NCBI RefSeq assembly: GCF_010500615.1
Contig: NZ_JAAGNX010000003.1
Location: forward strand, 186,001-250,000
Direction: 5' to 3'
Source: Oceanipulchritudo coccoides
GTDB lineage: Bacteria; Verrucomicrobiota; Verrucomicrobiia; Opitutales; Oceanipulchritudinaceae
DNA: 64,000 bases
This document shows positions 17,357-24,343 of this stretch, one piece after another (position 1 is the first letter of the stretch; every line of letters begins with the position of its first letter). The notes under the pieces were generated by a model. That model had not been told where the DNA came from. It ran no database searches and saw only the letters and a list, made by a program, of their open reading frames with translations. The position numbers and the translations under genes were made by a program.

Positions 17357-17743
17357 ATGCCACGGCCCAAAAGTTACTCCGCTGATGATTTTGAGGTCCG
17401 TAGATCGACAATTCCGGGCGCGGGCCTGGGGCTCTTTTCCAAGGTTCATATCGGATTGGAGGAAACGATCGGGCAATACACCGGCGAGATCATCACATGG
17501 GATGAATTGTTGGCGGGTAAGTATTCAGGATCCCACTACATCATGGCCTTGACTTCGAAGTTCCTTGTTGTGGGGGAAGGACCGAAAGCCAACTACACAC
17601 GCTACATCAACCACTCAACCTCCCCCAATGCCACCATGATCATTTCCACCCGCTGGAAATCCGCCCGCATCGAGGCTGTTGAGCCTATCTCCCCGGGCGA
17701 GGAGATCTTCTTCAACTACGGAGAGGATTATTGGTCGGCTTAA
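17357..17743 (+). CDS. small SET-domain protein (putative lysine methyltransferase)
   Basis: 128 residues, almost only a SET domain. RRSTIPGAGLGLFS (about 15-28) is the SAM-binding opening; NYTRYINHSTSPNA (about 79-92) matches the conserved R-x-x-NHS-x-xPN knot; GEEIFFNYGEDYW (about 114-126) supplies the catalytic Tyr and closes the pseudoknot. No pre-SET or post-SET zinc region. Bacterial SET proteins of this size occur in chlamydiae, Legionella and other PVC members; some modify histone-like or ribosomal proteins. It lies 27 bases after the octahaem gene, so it may be co-transcribed. The substrate is unknown. Confidence 0.88.
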   Translation: MPRPKSYSADDFEVRRSTIPGAGLGLFSKVHIGLEETIGQYTGEIITWDELLAGKYSGSHYIMALTSKFLVVGEGPKANYTRYINHSTSPNATMIISTRWKSARIEAVEPISPGEEIFFNYGEDYWSA

Positions 17744-17759
17744 TGAGTCATACTCAATG

Positions 17760-17892
17760 GAGTCGGGCCTTTCAGGCCCGGTTACGCCGCTACCGGCGCT
17801 GAAGCGCCGACTCAAAACCGCACTCAATGCACCCAATAGAGTCGGGCCTTTCAGGCCCGGTTCCGCTGCTACCGGCGCTGAAGCGCCGACTC
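17760..17892. repeat. REP array, two 54-bp copies, left of the RAYT gene
   Basis: Copies at 17760-17813 and 17839-17892, 79 bp apart (54-bp element plus 25-bp spacer). Each runs from GAGTC to GACTC and folds into two hairpins: CGGGCC-TTTCA-GGCCCG and CGGCGC-TGAA-GCGCCG. They follow the SET gene and could also end its transcript. Confidence 0.9.
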
Positions 17893-17988
17893 AGGACCAC
17901 GATGTTCCATCCTTCTTAATTACATCATCTAGTCGAATTCAGGCAATTAATCCAGTTGCTTGACCCGTCTATATGCCTGCGTTTTGAA

Positions 17989-18594
17989 ATGATGTACAAC
18001 TGGAAAAGTTATACTCTCCAGGAAAAACAACACATCTTAAAATTGCGTATGCTTAGCGGGTATCCTGCCCATGAAATTCCGCATTTTCACGATGGATGTA
18101 GCGGATATTTTTCCATTACCAGCAGTAACTATTTTCACCAAAAAATCATGGGAAGTTCATCTAAACGAATGACAGAATTTCTTGATGAATTATTCCAATG
18201 TGTTTCAGCAGTCGACTTTCAGATACACGCTTACTGCCTCCTTCCAAACCATTACCACCTTTTGGTTGAGGGAGATCGGGTTGAAAGACTTCGAAAGTCA
18301 ATTGGATTGCTGCACGGAAGGAGTTCCTACTATTGGAATGGTGAGGATAATACACGAGGGAGAAAAGTCTGGTACCGCACTTTTGACCGGCTGATCCACA
18401 CGCAGAGACACTTTTATACAACCCTGAACTATCTTCACTACAATCCTGTTAAGGACGGCTATTGCACTAAAATGACAGAGTGGCCGTGGTCTAGTGTGAA
18501 GGCATTCGTCAAGGAAGTCGGCCGAAAGAAAGCAGCCGAGATTTGGCAGGCCTACCCTCCTGCAGAAAGCCATCTAAAGGAACTATTACAATGA
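17989..18594 (+). CDS. rayT: REP-associated tyrosine transposase (RAYT)
   Basis: 201 residues from ATG 17989. Y1 (IS200/IS605-like) HUH fold: CLLPNHYHLLVEG (about 79-91) carries the His-x-His metal site, and the KSIGLLHGRSSYYWN helix (about 100-114) carries the candidate nucleophilic Tyr. A conserved LNYLHYNPVKDGYC-WPWSSVK region follows, typical of RAYTs rather than IS200. Known RAYTs bind and cut REP hairpins as single strands. Its codon use looks more AT-rich than that of the neighbours, hinting at acquisition. A TTG at 17956 could extend the N-terminus by 11 residues. Confidence 0.9.
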   Translation: MMYNWKSYTLQEKQHILKLRMLSGYPAHEIPHFHDGCSGYFSITSSNYFHQKIMGSSSKRMTEFLDELFQCVSAVDFQIHAYCLLPNHYHLLVEGDRVERLRKSIGLLHGRSSYYWNGEDNTRGRKVWYRTFDRLIHTQRHFYTTLNYLHYNPVKDGYCTKMTEWPWSSVKAFVKEVGRKKAAEIWQAYPPAESHLKELLQ

Positions 18595-18606
18595 GTCGGG
18601 GCAACG

Positions 18607-18818
18607 GAGTCGGGCCTTTCAGGCCCGGTCACCCTGCTACCGGCGCTGAAGCGCCGACTCAAAACCGCACTCAATGCACCCAATAGAGTCGGGCCTTTCA
18701 GGCCCGGTCACCCCGCTACCGGCGCTGAAGCGCCGACTCAAAAACGCACTCAATGCACCCAATAGAGTCGGGCCTTTTAGGCCCGGTTACGGAGCTACCA
18801 GCGCTGAAGCGCGGACTC
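18607..18818. repeat. REP array, three 54-bp copies, right of the RAYT gene
   Basis: Copies at 18607-18660, 18686-18739 and 18765-18818, again with 79-bp period. The third copy is the most diverged (GGCCTTTTAGGCC, and GCGGACTC instead of GCCGACTC at its end). Its last bases overlap the stop codon of the hydrogenase protease gene. Confidence 0.9.
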
Positions 18819-19284
18819 AGGGTAGCACTTCGTTTAAAGCGAGGAGCTGGCGTACCTTCTCACAAACTTGGGGAACTGACGCCTTCACAGCTGGAGACAG
18901 CTCCAGTTCCATGGGTTTGAGCTCCTCAATGGAGACAGTGACTACGGTCATTTGTGGAAGGGGTCCAGTCAGCGCGGCGGCGCCAATAAGATCCTTCAGC
19001 CCGATATCATGAGCCCCCAGGCTTGGTGGAAAGTCAGACGGAAGCCTCGGGGTGAACTCTTGTATTGTCCCGACCCGTTCCCCGTCACGGGTGGCATCGA
19101 TCAAAATGATCCGTTTGTAATCGCTGAAATAGCTGAGCAGATGAAAACCGCCCGTACCACCATCAAGCAGGTGAACATGTTCCGGCCACTCCATCTCCTC
19201 AAGGGCTCGAACCACATGCACGCCGACGCCCTCATCTCCTACAAGCAAATTTCCCACCCCGAGAATGAGGATGGGTTCAATCAT
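18817..19284 (-). CDS. hyaD: [NiFe] hydrogenase maturation endopeptidase
   Basis: 155 residues of the HyaD/HupD/HybD protease family, which clips the C-terminus of the large subunit once nickel is inserted. LILGVGNLLVGDEGVGV (about 5-21) carries the nickel-sensing Glu; LDGGTGG (about 40-46) and DIGLKDLI, with the Asp and His ligands (HDIGL), follow. Its start overlaps hyaC by eight bases. The stop codon TGA (18817-18819) lies at the edge of a REP copy, so the insertion may have set the present C-terminus. Confidence 0.94.
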   Translation of the reverse strand: MIEPILILGVGNLLVGDEGVGVHVVRALEEMEWPEHVHLLDGGTGGFHLLSYFSDYKRIILIDATRDGERVGTIQEFTPRLPSDFPPSLGAHDIGLKDLIGAAALTGPLPQMTVVTVSIEELKPMELELSPAVKASVPQVCEKVRQLLALNEVLP

Positions 19285-20041
19285 TTTTTGGCTTCTTGAT
19301 CAGCGGCGATTTCCTCACCACTTCGACCTCGTCATCTTCATCTAATTCGAGAAATTTCCATCCACCGACCATCGAGGACATGATACCATGCCCTTCAACA
19401 TAATCGTGATAGAAAACCAGATACACATGGATCAAGGTGAAGAGAATAAAGAACCACATGGCGATGTAATGCCATTGCCTCAATGCATAATCACTGCCGA
19501 AGAGGGTGACCACCCATGTGAAGAGTTGGGGAAACCAGGCATTGCTCATTGGCGCGTACAGCCCAAAGCCGCTGATCACTTGAAACAGGAATACCAGAAA
19601 CATCACGAAGTAGGTAAAGTATGCCAGCTGGTTGTGTCCCATGGCATGAATTGGCCGATTTCGTGACTGGAAAATATCGACCAGGAGAACTCTCCACACC
19701 TTTTTGATCTGCATGGTGCTGTGGGGGATAAAATGCTTCCAGTTGGCGTACTGGTTACCCACAAACCCCCAGTAGATCCGGAAGACAAAGTTGAAGAAGA
19801 ACACATAAGCCGTGGCAAAGTGGATGAACCGTGTCGTCCCAAACCAGTAACTGTAGGATGCCTCCGCCGCACTGGTAATTGCCGGTGGATGCGCAATCAG
19901 GATTCCGGTCAAGGTAAGAACAAGTATACACAAGGCATTGATCCAGTGGAACCATCGTACAGGCAACTCCCATACATAGACACGCTTGTAGCCATGGTCA
20001 TGGTCGTACCCGTGTGAGGTGAGTGAATTTGCGTGGGCCAT
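19277..20041 (-). CDS. hyaC: Ni/Fe-hydrogenase cytochrome b subunit
   Basis: 254 residues with four transmembrane helices (about 27-48, 70-95, 138-160 and 190-212). Conserved His in VRWFHWINAL, FIHFATAYVFF, and WHYIAMWFFILFTLIHVYLVF ligate two haem b groups. It anchors the hydrogenase dimer to the cytoplasmic membrane and passes electrons to quinone. A long acidic then basic C-terminal tail (DEDDEVEVV...KKPKND) is unusual. It lies 24 bases after hyaB, in the operon hyaABCD. Confidence 0.94.
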   Translation of the reverse strand: MAHANSLTSHGYDHDHGYKRVYVWELPVRWFHWINALCILVLTLTGILIAHPPAITSAAEASYSYWFGTTRFIHFATAYVFFFNFVFRIYWGFVGNQYANWKHFIPHSTMQIKKVWRVLLVDIFQSRNRPIHAMGHNQLAYFTYFVMFLVFLFQVISGFGLYAPMSNAWFPQLFTWVVTLFGSDYALRQWHYIAMWFFILFTLIHVYLVFYHDYVEGHGIMSSMVGGWKFLELDEDDEVEVVRKSPLIKKPKND

Positions 20042-20065
20042 GCTCTTCCTCCTTTCGTCGATTCA

Positions 20066-21793
20066 TTATACCCCTGCAGGGCTCGTGCTCACTTCCGACA
20101 AGGAATTCTTCTTGTCATCATACAGGTGCACCGCACAAGCGAGGCACGGATCAAATGAGTGAATGGTCCGGAGAATCTCCAGAGGTTGCTCAGGATCGTG
20201 GACAGGGGTCCCGACCAGTGACGCTTCATAAGCAGAACGCTGACCCTTGGAATCCCTCGGTGAGGCATTCCATGTGCTAGGAACGACCAGCTGATAATTC
20301 TCAATTACCTGGTCCTTAATTACCAGCCAATGCGCCAAGGCTCCGCGCGGAGCCTCTGAGGCCCCGACTCCCCTCGCCTCTTTCGGCCAGGTTTCCGGTT
20401 CCCATTTCTCATTGGTGAAGGTCCGTGAATCGCCGTTCCTGATATTGGCCAGCAACTGATCATAAAATTGCTTTGCCCAGCGTGCGATTAGACGGGTTTC
20501 CAGACCGCGGGCTGCTGTGCGTCCGAGGGTCGAGAACAAGATGGTTGCCGGGGCATCCAACTGCTTGAGGGCAGCCCCAACGACTTCCTTGTATTCATCA
20601 ATTCCAGACGCATAACCAACCAACATCCGGGAAAGAGGACCCACTTCAACCGCATGACCCTTCCAGCGTGGTGTTTTCAGCCAGGAATACTTCTGGTCCA
20701 CGTCCAAATGCTCGTAGGGCGGCTGCGGGCCGGAATACTTGAGCTTGGTCTCACCATCCCACGGGTGGAGACCGGAAGTGTCGCCATTCTTGTATTCATA
20801 CCAGGAATTGGTCACTTCTTCCTGCACCCCGGTGGGATCCTTTGGATCCACCTCGTGAACTTCATTCAAGTTTCGTCCAAGGATGGCCCCTCGAGGGAAC
20901 TTGAATCCGGAAACATCCGCAAATCCGTTCTGCGGCAAGTCACCGTAACAAAGGTAATTCTCCAGACCGCCTCCAATATTTGTCCAATCCAGATAATTCG
21001 GAGCAATCGCCATCAGGTCGGGAATGTAGACCTGCTCGACAAAGGTTGCGGCATCGGCCAGCAGTTTGCCAACCATGGCAAGGCGTTCCGCATTGATTGC
21101 ATTGGCTTCCTCAATATTGACAGCACAGGGAACCCCACCGACAAGGTAGTTCGGGTGAGGATTCTTCCCGCCAAATATCGTGTGTACCTTCACAATCTCC
21201 TTCTGCCACTCGAGTGCTTCGAGGTAATGTGCCACACCGATCAAGTTAACTTCCGGAGGAAGCTTGTAGGCAGGATGTCCCCAATAGGCGTTCGCAAATA
21301 TGCCCAGCTGGCCGCTCTCGACAAAAGTTGTCAGCCGTTTTTGGAGGTCACTGAAATAGCCGGGTGAGCTCTTGGGCCATGAAGAGAGCGACCGGGCAAT
21401 TTCAGATGTTGCCTTGGGGTCTGCCTTCAGGGCACTCACTACGTCGACCCAGTCGAGGGCGTGCAGGTGGTAGAAGTGCACAACATGGTCCTGCATGTAC
21501 TGCGCGCAAAACATCAGGTTGCGGATCAGTTCCGCGTTCGGCGGAATTTCAATTCCAAGGGCGTCCTCCACTGAGCGCACCGAGGCGAGTGCATGCACAG
21601 TCGTGCAGACTCCACAGACGCGCTCGGCAAAGGCCCAGGCGTCTCGCGGGTCACGGCCCTTCAGAATAATTTCCAGGCCGCGGACCATCGTGCCGGCACT
21701 CCAGGCATCTGTAATGATGCCATCCTTGACTTCCGCTTCAATGCGAAGGTGCCCTTCAATTCGTGTTACGGGATCAACTACAATTCGTGACAT
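20066..21793 (-). CDS. hyaB: [NiFe] hydrogenase large subunit, group 1
   Basis: 575 residues. The nickel ligands are in RVCGVCTTVHALAS (Cys60, Cys63) and DPCLACAVH (Cys550, Cys553). A 19-residue tail after His556 is the piece removed by the HyaD-type protease. RIEGHLR at the N-terminus, the SRMLVGYASG region and the overall length fit membrane-bound H2-uptake enzymes of group 1. It splits H2 at the Ni-Fe(CN)2CO site on the periplasmic side; the pair is exported by Tat via the small subunit. Confidence 0.97.
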   Translation of the reverse strand: MSRIVVDPVTRIEGHLRIEAEVKDGIITDAWSAGTMVRGLEIILKGRDPRDAWAFAERVCGVCTTVHALASVRSVEDALGIEIPPNAELIRNLMFCAQYMQDHVVHFYHLHALDWVDVVSALKADPKATSEIARSLSSWPKSSPGYFSDLQKRLTTFVESGQLGIFANAYWGHPAYKLPPEVNLIGVAHYLEALEWQKEIVKVHTIFGGKNPHPNYLVGGVPCAVNIEEANAINAERLAMVGKLLADAATFVEQVYIPDLMAIAPNYLDWTNIGGGLENYLCYGDLPQNGFADVSGFKFPRGAILGRNLNEVHEVDPKDPTGVQEEVTNSWYEYKNGDTSGLHPWDGETKLKYSGPQPPYEHLDVDQKYSWLKTPRWKGHAVEVGPLSRMLVGYASGIDEYKEVVGAALKQLDAPATILFSTLGRTAARGLETRLIARWAKQFYDQLLANIRNGDSRTFTNEKWEPETWPKEARGVGASEAPRGALAHWLVIKDQVIENYQLVVPSTWNASPRDSKGQRSAYEASLVGTPVHDPEQPLEILRTIHSFDPCLACAVHLYDDKKNSLSEVSTSPAGV

Positions 21794-21808
21794 GATATTC
21801 TCCTAAGA

Positions 21809-22948
21809 TTATGCGTTGGACTCTTCCTGCTCAGCTTCCGTCTCGGTCTCACCAGGTTGTTGGCCGATGGTCTTCCTTTTGCGGATGTTTGTCATCGTCG
21901 CGTGGGCGGCTATGCCGACTGCTGTTGCCACGCCAAGGCCCACGCCGATCTTGTCCGCCGTTGTCTCAATTCCAAAACCGGGGAACCCGGCCAATCTCTT
22001 GTAGAATGGACTCTGGTCCCAGAAGCCTTCCTCAGAACACCCAATACAGCCATGGCCGCTTTGTATCGGAAAACTTGTCCCATTGTTCCACCGGATGATT
22101 CCACAGGAATTGTAGGTTGTCGGCCCGCGACAGCCCATCTTGTAAAGGCAGTACCCGCGCTTGGCGTTTTCGTCATCAAAGGATTCCACGAACAGCCCGG
22201 CATCGTAATAGGGTCGACGGTAACAGGTGTCGTGCACCCGGCGTGAATAAAACGCCTTTGGCCTGCCCAATGCGTCCAGTTGCGGGATGCGCCCGAAGGC
22301 CAACAGGTGGACGACCGTCCCCGCCATCACTTCCGCAATCGGTGGACAGCCCTGAACGTTCACGATCGGTTTGTTCTTGATAAGGGACTTGATGGACCTT
22401 GCCCCGGTTGGATTGGGATTTGCCGATTGCACACAACCCGCACAGGCACAATTCCCCCATGCCACAATGGCTTTTGCTCCAGCTGCTGCTTCCTCGAGAA
22501 TCTGCTGCGCGCTTTTCCCGCCGATACAACAGTAAACGCCGTCCTCTTCCATTGGAACGGAACCCTCCACCATCAGAATGTATTCCCCGTAGGATTCCTT
22601 CATCGTCTGCTCCTTGATGGCCTCAGCCTGATGCCCGGCTGCCGCCTGAAGGGTCTCCGTGTAATCGAGTGACACCTTGTCCAGAAGGATGTCCGCCACG
22701 ATCGGATGCGAGGACCGGATAAAGGACTCGCTGCAACAGGTGCATTCCTGGAAGTGCAGCCAGATTATTGGAATGCGCTTGTTCTTTTCAAGCGCCCGCG
22801 CCACCTGCGCCACACCTGAAGATTCTAGCCCCATGTAGGCCGCCATCCATGTGCAGAATTTTATGAAATCTCGACGGGTCACTCCTCGGGCGCGCATTTC
22901 CTCCCAGAGGGTTTGGTCAGTCTTCGGGGTTGGAGTATCTATCATCAT
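21809..22948 (-). CDS. hyaA: [NiFe] hydrogenase small subunit, oxygen-tolerant type
   Basis: 379 residues. Twin-arginine signal VTRRDFIKF (23-31). Proximal cluster ligands Cys69, Cys72, Cys167 and Cys201, plus the two supernumerary cysteines of oxygen-tolerant enzymes, Cys71 (ECTCCSE) and Cys172 (CACAGCVQ, five after Cys167), equivalent to Cys19 and Cys120 of E. coli Hyd-1. Medial and distal clusters are in the HDTCYRR and CLYKMGCRGPTTYNSC regions. A C-terminal membrane helix (ETTADKIGVGLGVATAVGIA) precedes a charged tail. An AAAGGT site stands six bases before the first of two ATGs. Transfers electrons from the active site to HyaC. Confidence 0.97.
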   Translation of the reverse strand: MMIDTPTPKTDQTLWEEMRARGVTRRDFIKFCTWMAAYMGLESSGVAQVARALEKNKRIPIIWLHFQECTCCSESFIRSSHPIVADILLDKVSLDYTETLQAAAGHQAEAIKEQTMKESYGEYILMVEGSVPMEEDGVYCCIGGKSAQQILEEAAAGAKAIVAWGNCACAGCVQSANPNPTGARSIKSLIKNKPIVNVQGCPPIAEVMAGTVVHLLAFGRIPQLDALGRPKAFYSRRVHDTCYRRPYYDAGLFVESFDDENAKRGYCLYKMGCRGPTTYNSCGIIRWNNGTSFPIQSGHGCIGCSEEGFWDQSPFYKRLAGFPGFGIETTADKIGVGLGVATAVGIAAHATMTNIRKRKTIGQQPGETETEAEQEESNA

Positions 22949-23185
22949 CTGGTGACCTTTCTTTTAGAGAACGTTGCCCCGGCACTCTCTCCGGTATTCG
23001 GAATCGTTTCGGGACGCGAATTGCTGCGAGGGCCACAGTCTGTGAAATCCAGACCACTTTTTCAACGAATTTCCACGGGAATTTTGTGCTTATTTAGGGT
23101 AATATTTTAACAGTTATGCATGTATTAAAGTGTTGATTTTATGATCGCCCGGGAGCGTTGGGGGGATATCGTAAGATTCTGGACG

Positions 23186-23533
23186 ATGCATGAACTGGGA
23201 ATAGCCGAATCCGCTCTCAAGGCGGCCATTGTGGAGATGGAAAAGCAGAAAGCCATCCGGATCCTCTCCCTCACCCTGCGCATTGGAGAACTTGCTGCGG
23301 TTGATCCGCAGGCGATGGAATTCGCCTTTAAAACTGTCACATTGGGGACTCCGGCCGAAGGGGCCACGCTTGAGATTGACCACGTTGCGCCGATTGCCTG
23401 GTGCAGGGACTGTAGTGAATCATTCAGCACGGACTCCATTGCTTTTTTCAAATGCCCGCGCTGTGGAAACTACTCGGGTGAACTAAAACAGGGTCGGGAG
23501 ATTGAACTTGCCCGGCTTGAACTTGATTCATAA
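23186..23533 (+). CDS. hypA: hydrogenase nickel incorporation protein HypA
   Basis: 115 residues from ATG 23186; the family invariably begins MHELGIAESAL with His2 as nickel ligand, so the longer frame from 23141 is not used. Zinc site CRDC...CPRC at about 74-94. Delivers nickel to the large subunit with HypB. First gene of the plus-strand maturation group, divergent from hyaA across a 237-base intergenic region that must hold both promoters. Confidence 0.95.
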   Translation: MHELGIAESALKAAIVEMEKQKAIRILSLTLRIGELAAVDPQAMEFAFKTVTLGTPAEGATLEIDHVAPIAWCRDCSESFSTDSIAFFKCPRCGNYSGELKQGREIELARLELDS

Positions 23534-23542
23534 AAAAAAGAG

Positions 23543-24331
23543 ATGCATCACCTTCATCACGATTTCACGACACCTCGCGACCATGAGAAACCGGCCCGCG
23601 TCAATCCCGGAGAAGTGGGCACCGTGGATGTGCGTCCGGACGATCCGGTTGATCTCCCACCGCCGGGGGATTTCCGGAAGCAAACAGGCCGTAGCATCGA
23701 GGTAAACATCCCCCTGCTTGCGGAAAACAACCGCCTTGCTGCGGAGAACCGTGAACACTTCAAATCGCACGGGCTCAAGGTTATCAATCTCGTTTCCGGT
23801 CCTGGCGCCGGCAAGACGACTCTCCTTGCCCGTACCTTGAAGGAGTTGGCAAACAGCATTTCCTGCGGGGTGCTGGTCGGGGACCTTGAAACCGACAGCG
23901 ATGCCCAGCGCTTACGCCACGATGCGGTTCCGGTGGCCCAATTGACGACAGGGAGCGCCTGTCACCTTGATGCCCACATGATTGCACATGGCTTCGAAGC
24001 CCTGCACATGCACAATCCCCAGCTGCTTTTTATTGAGAATGTGGGGAATCTCGTTTGCCCGGCCGAATTTGATCTGGGAGAAACCGTGCGCGTTGCGCTC
24101 TTTGCCTGTACTGACGGGGAGGACAAGCCCCTGAAGTATCCCCCCATTTACAGGAGTTCCCATTTGGTCCTCATGACCAAGGCTGACATTGCGGAAGCGT
24201 GTGGATTCGACCGGAAGCAGGCTCGGGAAAACCTGAAGAAGGTCTGTCCGAAGGCCGAGGTTATTGAGTTGTCTTCGAAGACGGGTGACGGCTTTGAACA
24301 GTGGTTGGAATTCATACGCGGAATTCTCTGA
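23543..24331 (+). CDS. hypB: hydrogenase nickel incorporation GTPase HypB
   Basis: 262 residues. SIMIBI-class GTPase: P-loop SGPGAGKTTL (about 85-94), GDLETDSDA, ENVGNLVCPAEFDLGE and TKADI. The N-terminus is only modestly His-rich (MHHLHHD), short of the long His stretches of nickel-storing HypB. It lies nine bases after hypA. GTP hydrolysis drives nickel transfer to the apo-large subunit. Confidence 0.96.
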   Translation: MHHLHHDFTTPRDHEKPARVNPGEVGTVDVRPDDPVDLPPPGDFRKQTGRSIEVNIPLLAENNRLAAENREHFKSHGLKVINLVSGPGAGKTTLLARTLKELANSISCGVLVGDLETDSDAQRLRHDAVPVAQLTTGSACHLDAHMIAHGFEALHMHNPQLLFIENVGNLVCPAEFDLGETVRVALFACTDGEDKPLKYPPIYRSSHLVLMTKADIAEACGFDRKQARENLKKVCPKAEVIELSSKTGDGFEQWLEFIRGIL

Positions 24332-24343
24332 ATTCCCCAGGGA

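Larger units (their letters stand above)
17760..18818 (+). mobile_element. REP/RAYT island
   Basis: A RAYT gene bracketed by two REP copies on the left and three on the right, all in the same orientation and with the same 79-bp period. This is the arrangement expected of a resident REP-mobilising system rather than an insertion sequence: no terminal inverted repeats flank the gene itself and no target duplication is visible. Confidence 0.8.

Noticed and set aside
17760-18818. Possible CRISPR or integron cassette array
   Set aside because: The 25-bp segments between the 54-bp repeats are near identical to each other, and the enclosed gene is a RAYT, which explains the repeats.
22949-23185. 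Sigma-54 promoter or NifA-like sites for the hydrogenase operon
   Set aside because: No GG-N10-GC element with suitable flanks could be seen on either strand.
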